Of a DNA stretch of 33,455 nt, positions 22,753 to 31,436 are shown piece by piece (position 1 is the stretch's first letter; each line of letters opens with the position of its first letter). Where the stretch lies: contig CAJUNF010000013.1 in assembly GCA_910587775.1 (NCBI GenBank), positions 1-33,455 of the forward strand, read 5' to 3'. The DNA comes from an uncultured Bacilli bacterium (GTDB lineage: Bacteria; Bacillota_I; Bacilli_A; RF39; UBA660). The notes under the pieces were generated by a model. It saw only the letters and a program-made list of their open reading frames with translations, was not told where the DNA came from and did not search any database. The translations under genes were made by a program, and so were the position numbers.

Positions 22753-23310
22753 CTAATAACCTAATTTTTTATAATAATCATATAGTTCTTTAAAACGATT
22801 AAAATGAACTACCTCTCTTTGACGTAACCATAAAAGTGGTCCAATTAAATCTTCATCATCCGTCATTTCAATTAAATTTTCATAGATAGCTCTTGCCTTT
22901 TGCTCTGCTGCCATATCTTCTGAAATATCTGCAAGAACATCTCCTGTTACTGCAAAATAAGTTACACTAAATGGAACTCCATTGGAATCACTTGGATAAA
23001 CTCCTTTGCCATGCTCCGTAAATAAACTACCTAAACCGCAGTTTTGCATCTCTTCTACAGTAGCATCTTTCGTTAATTGATGCACCATTGTAGCAATCAT
23101 TTCACAATGACCAAGCTCCTCTGTGGCAATATCATTTAATAAAGCTTTGCCTTTTTCATCTGGCATATTAAACTTTTGTGAAAAATATCTCATTGCTGCT
23201 CCAAGTTCTCCATTTGCTCCACCAAATTGAGTCAACAAATATTTTGCCATTTTTAAGTCTTTCTTTTTAATATCAATTGGATAATTCGTGTGTTTCACAT
23301 ATTTAAACAT
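22753..23310 (-). CDS. cotJC: Manganese catalase, spore coat protein CotJC type
   Basis: 185 residues, the usual length of CotJC. A ferritin-like four-helix protein with the dimanganese ligands of Mn catalases visible: Glu35 (GANGELGAAM), Glu65 and His68 (TEELGHCE), a Glu near 132-136 and His169 (REVVHF). It would decompose hydrogen peroxide; in B. subtilis CotJC is part of the spore coat. The ATG overlaps the end of cotJB by 8 nt, and its AGGAGG lies inside cotJB, so the two are translationally coupled. Confidence 0.9.
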   Translation of the reverse strand: MFKYVKHTNYPIDIKKKDLKMAKYLLTQFGGANGELGAAMRYFSQKFNMPDEKGKALLNDIATEELGHCEMIATMVHQLTKDATVEEMQNCGLGSLFTEHGKGVYPSDSNGVPFSVTYFAVTGDVLADISEDMAAEQKARAIYENLIEMTDDEDLIGPLLWLRQREVVHFNRFKELYDYYKKLGY

Positions 23311-23743
23311 ACAGATTACCTCCTAAATCATCCCAAGGCCATGGATTATTAATCCATTCATAATTTGCATAACTACCATCAGTCATCACAATAGGACCAT
23401 AAACACGAGTAAATTCTTTTGTAGCTTTTTTTCCTTCTTCAATATATTTTTGATAAAGACGATATGCTTCCTTATCTTCTGGATGTAGATCCAAATATAA
23501 ATTTAAATCTGTAATAGCAAATGAATATTCCATAACTTTTAAAAGTTTTTGTTCACGATCACTTTTTGGTATTAATCTTAAATCATTATAATTTTTATAA
23601 GGTTCATATTCGTTACATATCATATTTCCTCTTTGAAATCCTTCTTCTGGATTTACAAATTTATTACGATCTATTTCTAATTTAAAATCATTACCTGGAA
23701 TTTCGAAAAATGAAAAATCAAAATCTTGATTGTTAAATAGCAT
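23303..23743 (-). CDS. cotJB: Spore coat protein CotJB with a CotJA-like N-terminus (apparent fusion)
   Basis: 146 residues, longer than CotJB (about 85-90). Residues about 62-140 match CotJB: LLKVMEYSFAITDLNLYLDLHPED, an EEGKKATKEFTRVYGPI helix and the ending NNPWPWDD. Residues about 30-55 (NPEEGFQRGNMICNEYEPYKN) resemble the repeated GxxFxxxxxPY elements of CotJA, which is a separate small gene in B. subtilis. Fusion of the two is an inference from this weak N-terminal match. A GGGGG-type ribosome site precedes the ATG. It heads the cotJ operon; no clear SigE promoter found. Confidence 0.78.
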   Translation of the reverse strand: MLFNNQDFDFSFFEIPGNDFKLEIDRNKFVNPEEGFQRGNMICNEYEPYKNYNDLRLIPKSDREQKLLKVMEYSFAITDLNLYLDLHPEDKEAYRLYQKYIEEGKKATKEFTRVYGPIVMTDGSYANYEWINNPWPWDDLGGNLYV

Positions 23744-23805
23744 TCTTGTTCCCCCTTCTTTCTTAATATATTAAAAAGGAAAAAAAGGAACTAATGAAAA
23801 CACCC

Positions 23806-23836
23806 AAAAAAAACATAGAATTTTTTTCTATGTTTT
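23806..23836 (-). terminator. Terminator of the CtpE/CaxP-type ATPase gene
   Basis: An 11-bp perfect stem (23810-23820 and 23826-23836, 5-nt loop) followed on the minus strand by TTTTTTTT. The stop codon overlaps the right arm. Confidence 0.85.
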
Positions 23837-26198
23837 AAACGATACTAGAATCTAATTTATGAAACAAATATTTACTAAGACGATTTAATTTATCAAAAAT
23901 ATACATAGAACAAATATAAAGTACAATAAAAATTAAAAATGTCTCATTTGTAATTGCTGAAATATTAAAAAAATCATATTGGAATATAGAACAATAAATA
24001 AATCCAAATAATAAGAAAATAAATAATAATACTCTTAAAAAATTAAATGGTTTACATATTCGATATAAGAATATAAATCCAGTTGTTGCTGTCAAAAAAA
24101 CAGATAAGGTACTAGATAAAGCATAAGATAGATTAAAAGTTTCTCTAAATGCCGTAATAAGAATAATATTAAATACTACAGTCAAAGCTACTGGTAAACT
24201 TTTACTAACAATTTTTAAAAGAAAATTTCCAGTAACTAAATCATGATTCGGTTCAAGCGCTAATATAAAAGATGGAATTCCAATAGTAAATCCTGTTATA
24301 AGAGTTAACTGAATTGGAACAAAGAAATATTTAGTAGAAACAATAATACTAAATAAAATAAGTAATACTGTATAAATGGTTTTAACAAGCAACAATGAAC
24401 TAGATCTTTCAATATTATTAATTGTTCTTCTTCCTTCTGCTACAACTTTTGGTAAAGAATCAAAATTAGAATCAAGAAGTACCAATTGACTAACATTTCT
24501 AGCTGATTCACTTCCACTTGCAAGAGCAATTCCACAATCACTCATTTTTAGCGCTAAAACATCATTTACTCCATCACCAGTCATAGCAACAGTATGACCC
24601 ATTTTTTGTAAATATTGAATAATCAATTGTTTTTGTCTAGGAGAAACTCTTCCATAAACATCATAGTCATTTAAAATTTCTTCTAACTCTTCATCATTTA
24701 ATAAAGAAACATCTACTCCTGTAACTTCACTTAAACCCACTCGTTTTGCAATACTAAGCACAGTATCAACATTATCTCCAGAAATAATTTTTACAGTAAC
24801 ACCTTGATTTTTAAAATACTCTAAAGTATCTTTTGCTTCAGGTCGTATTACATCTTCAATTAAAAGATATCCTAAATATTCTAACTTTGGAGGCTTCTTA
24901 GATAATGCTTCATTTGTTTTTCCTAAAACCAAAACTCGATAATCTTGTTGATAAGAAATTACACTATCTAATACTTTCTTATTATCTGGAAACAAAATCT
25001 CTGGAGCACCAAGATAAAAAGATCCATGTTCTGAAAAAGAAAATGCTGAAAACTTTCTAGAACTAGAAAATGCAATAAAATCAGTACCTGTCCAATTGCT
25101 TTCATTTTGATAAGTTCCCTTAATTGCTTTCATCGTAGAATTATCATCACTAGAATAACTACTAATTGCATTTAATATTTCATCAAGTTCTTCTTTGTTA
25201 CTTTTCTTAGAAGAAACAACCTCTTTTAGTGCCATCTTTCCTTCAGTAAGAGTTCCTGTTTTATCAAGACAAATCACGTCAACTCGCGCAAGTGTTTCCA
25301 TAGAATGCAGTTGTTGAACCAATACTTTATATCTACTAAGTCTTATTACACTGACTGCCATAACAGAGCTAGTAAGAAGTACCAACCCCTCTGGAATCAT
25401 TCCAATAAGTGCTGCAACTGTTGCAAAAATTGCTTCTGTCACATTAAAATTTGTAGCATTTAACTGACTAAAATACATAATAATTCCAATTGGAATAATA
25501 AACAAAGAAATAATACGTAACAATTTTTCAAACGAATCCATAATAACAGAATTAGCTTTTTTAACATATTTTGCACCTGCCGAAATTGTTGAAACATAAT
25601 TATCTTTTCCAATATGTTCTACACGAGCTTTTACAATACCACTCACAATAAAACTACCACTTAAAATCATACTTCCAGATTTCTTTACAATGACATCACT
25701 TTCTCCAGTAATAAAAGATTCATTTACTTCCACTTCTCCACTTAATATAACTGCATCACAAACAACTTGGTGCCCACTTCTAAGCTCAATAACATCATCT
25801 AAAACTATTTCTTCAATTGACTTTTCTTCCTTTTGTCCATCTCGAATTACTACAACTTTAGATTCTGATAAAATCGATAACTTATCAATAATTTTTTTGG
25901 AAATTACTTCTTCAATAATACTTATAATAGAATTTACAATAATAACACCCATAAAAAGACAATTTTTCATACCTTGAAATAACTGTCCGCTAAATATTCC
26001 TGCACTAAATACTGCAGCTCCCAAACAAATATTTAAAAAGTTAAAATAAGTAAAAAAATTAGAAGCAATAATTTGTTTAATAGATTTTGTTTTAGGCTGA
26101 TCATCAAAATTCACTAAATTCTCTTCAAATCTTTTCTTTACTTGCTCTTTGGTAAGACCTATTTCTTCTGTCGGATTATAACGTGTGACTTCTTTCAC
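23835..26198 (-). CDS. Cation-transporting P-type ATPase, CtpE/CaxP (Exp7) type
   Basis: 787 residues, starting at GTG 26198 behind AAGGTGG. P-type ATPase motifs: TGES (164-167) in the actuator domain, MIPEGLVLLTS in helix M4 (PEGL 269-272), phosphorylated Asp312 in LDKTGT, and a hinge TGDGVNDVLALK near 535. The form GDGVNDVLALK and the ETLARVDVICLDKTGT lead-in are typical of the CtpE/Exp7 branch, linked to calcium in mycobacteria and pneumococci. Six to ten membrane helices. It follows a second, PMCA-type ATPase on the same strand. Calcium is the likely substrate, but sequence alone does not prove it. Confidence 0.85.
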   Translation of the reverse strand: MKEVTRYNPTEEIGLTKEQVKKRFEENLVNFDDQPKTKSIKQIIASNFFTYFNFLNICLGAAVFSAGIFSGQLFQGMKNCLFMGVIIVNSIISIIEEVISKKIIDKLSILSESKVVVIRDGQKEEKSIEEIVLDDVIELRSGHQVVCDAVILSGEVEVNESFITGESDVIVKKSGSMILSGSFIVSGIVKARVEHIGKDNYVSTISAGAKYVKKANSVIMDSFEKLLRIISLFIIPIGIIMYFSQLNATNFNVTEAIFATVAALIGMIPEGLVLLTSSVMAVSVIRLSRYKVLVQQLHSMETLARVDVICLDKTGTLTEGKMALKEVVSSKKSNKEELDEILNAISSYSSDDNSTMKAIKGTYQNESNWTGTDFIAFSSSRKFSAFSFSEHGSFYLGAPEILFPDNKKVLDSVISYQQDYRVLVLGKTNEALSKKPPKLEYLGYLLIEDVIRPEAKDTLEYFKNQGVTVKIISGDNVDTVLSIAKRVGLSEVTGVDVSLLNDEELEEILNDYDVYGRVSPRQKQLIIQYLQKMGHTVAMTGDGVNDVLALKMSDCGIALASGSESARNVSQLVLLDSNFDSLPKVVAEGRRTINNIERSSSLLLVKTIYTVLLILFSIIVSTKYFFVPIQLTLITGFTIGIPSFILALEPNHDLVTGNFLLKIVSKSLPVALTVVFNIILITAFRETFNLSYALSSTLSVFLTATTGFIFLYRICKPFNFLRVLLFIFLLFGFIYCSIFQYDFFNISAITNETFLIFIVLYICSMYIFDKLNRLSKYLFHKLDSSIV

Positions 26199-26267
26199 TC
26201 TACCACCTTCTAAAACAATTATATCATTATATAGATTCTACGGGCATTACAATTTTGTAAGAATAAC

Positions 26268-26292
26268 AAAAAAAAGAAAAACATTGTTTTCC
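26268..26292 (-). terminator. Terminator between the two P-type ATPase genes
   Basis: Stem GAAAAAC/GTTTTCC (26276-26282 and 26286-26292, with one imperfect pair) followed on the minus strand by a run of T. It is 5 bp past the upstream ATPase stop. Confidence 0.65.
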
Positions 26293-26296
26293 TTAT

Positions 26297-28918
26297 CTAA
26301 ACTCCTATCTTAAATCCTTTTCTCTTTAAAATAACTTTTCTTAAAAAATCAAATGGTATAACTGTAAAAGCAAGCATTAATACAATTCCAAACTCAAATG
26401 CCGTAAGACCATAAGTACGAAATAAATCTCCACCATGATAAATCAAATAAATTTGAACAGTACAAATAAACAAAATAGTAATAACAAACACAATATTTTT
26501 ACGTAAATGAGCAAGTAAATTTAAGCGATGAGTTCTAGCATTAAAAGCATTACATACTCCAATAAAAATAAATAAAGCAAAATAAGCAGTCATTAAATAT
26601 TTATAATTTTCACCAGTTCGAATAAATTCTCGAATAATAGGAGCCTTTAAAAAAAAGATACATAACAAAGCAGAATAAATTCCTGTGAGTACAATCTGAC
26701 TATACATATATCCATTCATAATAGGTTCATTTTTGGGTTTAGGTGGTTCTTTCATGGTTTCCATTAACGCTGGTTCAAAAGAAAATGCTAACCCTGCAAA
26801 TGTATCCATAATCATATTAATCCACAACATTTGAATAATGGTAATTGGTGTATTTACCCCTATAAAAGGACCAATAATAGAAAGTGTTAAAGCACACATA
26901 TTACAAGTAAGTTGATAAATAATAAATTTTCGAATACTTTTAAAAATAGTTCTTCCATAAAGAATTGCAATACTAATTGATAAAATATTATCATCTAATA
27001 TAACAATATCACTAGCTTCTTTACTAACTTCAGTTCCACTTCCCATTGCAAAACCAACATTAGCTTTCTTTAAGGCTGGTGCATCATTCACACCATCTCC
27101 TGTCATCCCCACAATTTGATCCATATTTTGTAATACTTTTACAAGTCTACTTTTATCTTGTGGTAAAGCTCTTGCTACCACTCTAAGTCTTGGTATAAAT
27201 TCCTCAATCTGTTCATCTGTGTAAGCTTGTAATTCACTACTTGTTAAAATTAAATCAGAATCACTTGTTACTAAACCACATTCCCGAGCTATAGCACAAG
27301 CTGTATCCTTATGGTCTCCCGTAATCATAATCATCTGAATTCCTGCATTCTTAATATTTAAAATACCCTCTTTTGCTTCTTCTCTTAATTCATCTCGAAT
27401 ACAAACAAATCCTAAAAAAACAAGATCATGAAAATTATCCTTATCAAGAGAATCTTTCATGTAACAAAGCGTTAATAAACGATTGCCTTCTTTTGTTAAT
27501 TGATCCATTTTATTTAAAACTTCTTCTTTGTGAAACCAGAATTTTTCTACACCTTCAGCATTTAAATATTTCGTACAATGAGGAATAAGCTTTTCACTAG
27601 CACCTTTAATATATGTAAATTCTTTTCCATTTTCTAAAATAGTTACAGCAGAATATTTGTTTTTACTATCAAATGGAATAGAGGAAACAATTGGTGTATG
27701 AACTAAATCATAATGCAAAAAAGAAAGTAAACTACGATCTGTAGAATTTCCAGATATAACCTTTTTTTCTTCATTATACATAGCTGAGTTATTAAGACGA
27801 ATAGAAGATTCGATACGTTCATAATACTTTGCATTTCTAGATAAATCACTTTCTTTTTGATACTTCACTAAATTTGCATCAAAAATTCCTGTTACTTCAA
27901 GTTTTCCTTTCGTTAAAGTTCCTGTTTTATCAGTAAGAAGATAATTTAAGCTTCCTGTAGTTTCAATTCCTGTCATCTTACGAACTAACACATTACTCTT
28001 AAGCATTCTTTTCATATTACTAGATAATACTAATGTAATCATCATTGGTAAGCCTTCTGGAACAGCTACTACAATAATAGTTACACTAAGAGTTAAAGCA
28101 TAAATAATATGATCCATCATAACAGGAAAATTACTTAACATCTCTCCTATTTTTGCAAAATCAAAATTATTTTGAATTACTATTACAGAAAATAAATAAG
28201 AAATTGTTACCAAAAGTGCTCCAATATATCCAATTCTACTAATTACTTTAGCAAGTCCACGTAATCTAGATTTTAAAGGACTTTCTGGTTCACTTTCTTG
28301 AACTTCACGTGCAAGATTTCCATAAAAAGTTTTATCTCCAACACTAGAAACTATCATACTTGCTTCACCATTTACAACCACTGTACCACGATAAACTTCA
28401 TTTTGAACTGTAATCTTTTTTGATAAAGTAGCATATTTCATTGCTTCTTTACTCTCACCATTTAAAGAAGACTCATCAACACTTAAATTTCCTTTAATCA
28501 AATACCCATCTGCAGGAATTTTATCTCCACTTGATAATAAAACAACATCTTGAACTACAACTTCTGCAATTGGTATTTCTTTAATCACACCATCACGTAA
28601 TACTTTAACAAGTATTTTACTTGATTCTTCTTGAAGCCTTTGAAACGCTGCTTCACTTCCATATTCGCTAATGGTTGAAATGAATGTTGCTAAAAAAACA
28701 GCAATTAAAATACCCAAAGTTTCAAACCAATCAAAATCCCGAAATAGAAACACAACCTTAATTGCTAAAGCAACCAATAAAATTTTGATAATAGGATCTC
28801 CTAATGATTCCAATAACAATTTAAAAAATCCATTTCCTTTAACCTTACTTAACTCATTACTGCCATATTGTTTTCTTAAAACTGCTACATCTTCTGATTT
28901 AACACCTTTTTCGTTCAT
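26297..28918 (-). CDS. Calcium-transporting P-type ATPase, PMCA-like (type IIB)
   Basis: 873 residues. Motifs: NGES (153-156), VAVPEGLPMMITL in helix M4 (PEGLP 287-291), phosphorylated Asp330 in LLTDKTGT, TGDGVNDAPALKKANVGFAM, and M6 with WINMIMDTFAGLAFSFEPA, whose Asn and Asp match the single calcium site of plasma-membrane-type pumps. About ten membrane helices. It exports Ca2+ from the cytoplasm, with ATP. No C-terminal calmodulin region is present. AGGAGG lies 12 nt before the ATG. It is separated from the second ATPase gene by 98 bp and a terminator. Confidence 0.88.
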   Translation of the reverse strand: MNEKGVKSEDVAVLRKQYGSNELSKVKGNGFFKLLLESLGDPIIKILLVALAIKVVFLFRDFDWFETLGILIAVFLATFISTISEYGSEAAFQRLQEESSKILVKVLRDGVIKEIPIAEVVVQDVVLLSSGDKIPADGYLIKGNLSVDESSLNGESKEAMKYATLSKKITVQNEVYRGTVVVNGEASMIVSSVGDKTFYGNLAREVQESEPESPLKSRLRGLAKVISRIGYIGALLVTISYLFSVIVIQNNFDFAKIGEMLSNFPVMMDHIIYALTLSVTIIVVAVPEGLPMMITLVLSSNMKRMLKSNVLVRKMTGIETTGSLNYLLTDKTGTLTKGKLEVTGIFDANLVKYQKESDLSRNAKYYERIESSIRLNNSAMYNEEKKVISGNSTDRSLLSFLHYDLVHTPIVSSIPFDSKNKYSAVTILENGKEFTYIKGASEKLIPHCTKYLNAEGVEKFWFHKEEVLNKMDQLTKEGNRLLTLCYMKDSLDKDNFHDLVFLGFVCIRDELREEAKEGILNIKNAGIQMIMITGDHKDTACAIARECGLVTSDSDLILTSSELQAYTDEQIEEFIPRLRVVARALPQDKSRLVKVLQNMDQIVGMTGDGVNDAPALKKANVGFAMGSGTEVSKEASDIVILDDNILSISIAILYGRTIFKSIRKFIIYQLTCNMCALTLSIIGPFIGVNTPITIIQMLWINMIMDTFAGLAFSFEPALMETMKEPPKPKNEPIMNGYMYSQIVLTGIYSALLCIFFLKAPIIREFIRTGENYKYLMTAYFALFIFIGVCNAFNARTHRLNLLAHLRKNIVFVITILFICTVQIYLIYHGGDLFRTYGLTAFEFGIVLMLAFTVIPFDFLRKVILKRKGFKIGV

Positions 28919-28970
28919 AGAGTTGTTTATCCTCCTCGGTTAAACTATATGAACAAAAATATTTTTTAGC

Positions 28971-29002
28971 ACAAAAAAAGACTTTCTAAAAAGAAAGACT
29001 TT
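28971..29002 (-). terminator. Terminator of the NPQTG surface protein gene
   Basis: A 10-bp stem with one mismatch (28977-28986 and 28993-29002, 6-nt loop) followed on the minus strand by seven T. It is 6 bp past the gene's stop. Confidence 0.7.
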
Positions 29003-29007
29003 CTTAA

Positions 29008-29670
29008 TTATACATGATAAATTTTTGCTTTTTTACGAGTTGCAAAGTATAAAGCACCAGCAACACCAAGTCCACCTAAAACAACAACATAAGGAACAAA
29101 ACTTCCTGTTTGAGGATTACTTGGAACACATTTTTCATCATATTCAGCTTTAGAACACTCAGCACCATCTTCACAATAATATTTATTGTTTTCTACACGA
29201 CATCCTTTTGGAGTCTCTGGTTCAGTTGCATTAGTAGAAGTAATTTTAATTCCACACTCTTGTGCACGATTATTAACTTTATAAGTTACTTTAGCAACTA
29301 ACACTTGATTGGTTGCAGTAAGTCCTGTACGATTACTAAAATTAAAAGTAATTGTATTTCCACTTGTTACTGGAGTTGTATAAGTCCAACCATTCATAGC
29401 ATCAATAGAATCATAAGTCATATTAGTAAGTGTTGCTGTTACACTAAAACTTTTTGCAGTTCCACTTGTAACACGAAGACCAATATAACAAGTTGCAGTA
29501 TCTCCAGAAGCATCCTTAGGACACGTAATTGAAGCACTATTCAAAGTTGTTTTATTCATATTTTCATCTTCTGATCCGAAAACAGAACCTGACCAATCTG
29601 CTGCTTTAACACTCATTGGAATCATAACTAGTAACATAGCTACCAAACAAAATAATTTTTTCATAAGCAT
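29008..29670 (-). CDS. Sortase-anchored surface protein with an NPQTG sorting signal
   Basis: 220 residues. A signal peptide (1-23, cut near VKA-AD) precedes a Thr/Ser/Asn-rich beta-type domain (about 25-150) with Cys50 and Cys61. A Cys-rich knob (C157, C166, C172, C181) follows, then the sorting signal NPQTG (185-189), a membrane helix (about 191-210) and a basic tail RKKAK. NPQTG resembles the NPQTN-type motif of class B sortases rather than LPXTG of class A. The divergent neighbour 190 bp away encodes a class B sortase and is the likely partner. Ligand or function of the surface domain is unknown. Confidence 0.82.
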   Translation of the reverse strand: MLMKKLFCLVAMLLVMIPMSVKAADWSGSVFGSEDENMNKTTLNSASITCPKDASGDTATCYIGLRVTSGTAKSFSVTATLTNMTYDSIDAMNGWTYTTPVTSGNTITFNFSNRTGLTATNQVLVAKVTYKVNNRAQECGIKITSTNATEPETPKGCRVENNKYYCEDGAECSKAEYDEKCVPSNPQTGSFVPYVVVLGGLGVAGALYFATRKKAKIYHV

Positions 29671-29710
29671 ATAAACCTCTTTTCAATATTTCTAATTTTA
29701 TTATGGTCTA

Positions 29711-29719
29711 ATTATATCA
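29711..29719 (-). promoter_or_regulatory. Extended -10 promoter of the NPQTG protein gene
   Basis: Minus-strand TGATATAAT (TATAAT at 29716-29711, TG one base before). No good -35. The 29671-29861 gap between the divergent genes is otherwise AT-rich; no clear promoter for the sortase side was found. Confidence 0.6.
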
Positions 29720-29861
29720 CAAAAATACTAGATTTCCATACTTTTTTTAAAATTTTACATTTCCTTCCATTTTATCTAAATCAAGAAACAAAAATTTTCT
29801 ATAAAGAAATACATAATTTATGGTATGATATGGGTACAATAAGAATAAAAGTGGTGAAAAA

Positions 29862-31415
29862 ATGAAAAAAGTTTTAGTAAGCATTGACAATAATAACTTA
29901 AAATTATCTTATAAAAACCACCGAAAAATGCGTGAAGATTTAATTAATACTAACATTATTAGTGACAATGAATTAATTTTTGGCATTGATTATTTATCTA
30001 ACAATCAAAAAATAGTTTCTCTTTTTCTAAAAGAATTGTGTGAAATGAAACATTTAGATAAAGTAATTTTTGATAATAACGAACTTACTTTTTTTATGCT
30101 TCCCTTTTTTAAAAACATAAGCTCCATTACTGCTTTAGAAATTAAAAATGATGAAACCATAACTTATGCTATCTGTGAGCAAATAATTGATTCAAAATAT
30201 ATAAAGAAACTAAATTGCTATAACATCCCTTCTTTCATGATAGAAATGTTAGATCGTGATTTTATTACAGTAGAAACAAGAAGTGAATTCTTTTATATAA
30301 GTAACTTCATGCAAGAAAATAATTTAATCCAATATTCTAAAATATATTACAAAACAAATGTAAGACTTTCACTTCCAATGTCAGAAGAAGATAAAAATGA
30401 CTTTATAACATTTTCAAAAATTAATCGATATTTAAAAAACATACGTGTAAGTTCTTATAACAAAGATGATATATCTTTTCTTTTAAAAACCATGAAAGAA
30501 AATCATTTAAAAAATGTCCAAATACAAATACCTGGACACTTAATACAAGAAAATGATGTTGAATTTTTAAAAGATTTAAATAAGAATTGGAAAAAAGCTC
30601 ATCTAAAGTGTACTTTATCTTATTCAGATGATTACTTAAAAGAAAATATTTTTAAACAATTAATTATCAATACAATAAAAATATGTGGAATTATTATTTT
30701 TATTTTAGTGGGATCTGTAATGGCTTTTGTAAGTACTAGAAATTATTTTGCTGAGAAAAAAATTGATTCTATACAAGAAAACGTTGATCAAATTATAAAT
30801 AATAATACATTTTTTGAAGCAGGTGATTTTAATATAGATACTGATTCATATGAAATAAAAAATAATTATATTGCTTCCCTACTAACTTTAAATCCTGATA
30901 CAGTTGGATGGTTAAAAGTAAATAATACTAAAATTGATTATCCAGTAGTAAAAGGTTCTGACAATGATTTTTATCTAAAAAACAATCTATATAAACAAAA
31001 AGATATCAACGGTTGGATTTATATGGATTATCGAAATGACGATAAAGAACTAAAAAAGAATACCATTATATATGGACACAATATGTATTATAGTGGCATT
31101 ATGTTTGGAACTTTACATAAAACTGCTAACAAAAATTGGTATACTAACGAAGAAAACTTAACTATTTCATTTAATACTATATATGAAACAATGAACTGGA
31201 GAATCTTTTCAATTTATAAAGTAAATAAAACTTCAGATTATATTAAAACAGACTTTGCAACAGAAAATGATTTTCAAGAATATATTAAACTAATCCAAGA
31301 TAGAAGTATCAACGATTTTAAAGTAGAAGTTACTACAAATGATAAAATTTTAACCCTTTCTACTTGTACAGGAGATAATCAAAGATTTGTTGTTCATGCA
31401 AAACTAATAAAATAA
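29862..31415 (+). CDS. Class B sortase with a large cytoplasmic N-terminal domain
   Basis: 517 residues, about twice the length of typical SrtB (about 245). The catalytic domain is at the C-terminus (about 330-517): His406 in IIYGHNM, Cys502 in TLSTC and Arg508 in DNQRFVVHAKL, with VGWLKVNNTKIDYPVVKG before them, a class B hallmark. A single membrane helix lies at about 268-290. The first 265 residues carry no signal peptide and should be cytoplasmic. They contain alternating short strands and helices (KVIFDNNELTFFMLP, ALEIKNDETIT, LKNIRVSSYN, LKNVQIQIPGH), resembling an irregular leucine-rich repeat. GTGGTGA precedes the ATG. The divergent gene encodes an NPQTG substrate. Confidence 0.85.
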   Translation: MKKVLVSIDNNNLKLSYKNHRKMREDLINTNIISDNELIFGIDYLSNNQKIVSLFLKELCEMKHLDKVIFDNNELTFFMLPFFKNISSITALEIKNDETITYAICEQIIDSKYIKKLNCYNIPSFMIEMLDRDFITVETRSEFFYISNFMQENNLIQYSKIYYKTNVRLSLPMSEEDKNDFITFSKINRYLKNIRVSSYNKDDISFLLKTMKENHLKNVQIQIPGHLIQENDVEFLKDLNKNWKKAHLKCTLSYSDDYLKENIFKQLIINTIKICGIIIFILVGSVMAFVSTRNYFAEKKIDSIQENVDQIINNNTFFEAGDFNIDTDSYEIKNNYIASLLTLNPDTVGWLKVNNTKIDYPVVKGSDNDFYLKNNLYKQKDINGWIYMDYRNDDKELKKNTIIYGHNMYYSGIMFGTLHKTANKNWYTNEENLTISFNTIYETMNWRIFSIYKVNKTSDYIKTDFATENDFQEYIKLIQDRSINDFKVEVTTNDKILTLSTCTGDNQRFVVHAKLIK

Positions 31416-31436
31416 GGCTTTACACCTTATTTTTTA
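31411..31436. terminator. Bidirectional terminator between the sortase and GT2-TPR genes
   Basis: Stem AATAAGG/CCTTATT (31411-31417 and 31425-31431, 7-nt loop), T-run to 31436 on the plus side and TTTTATTAG on the minus side. Both stop codons lie within or beside it. Confidence 0.8.
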
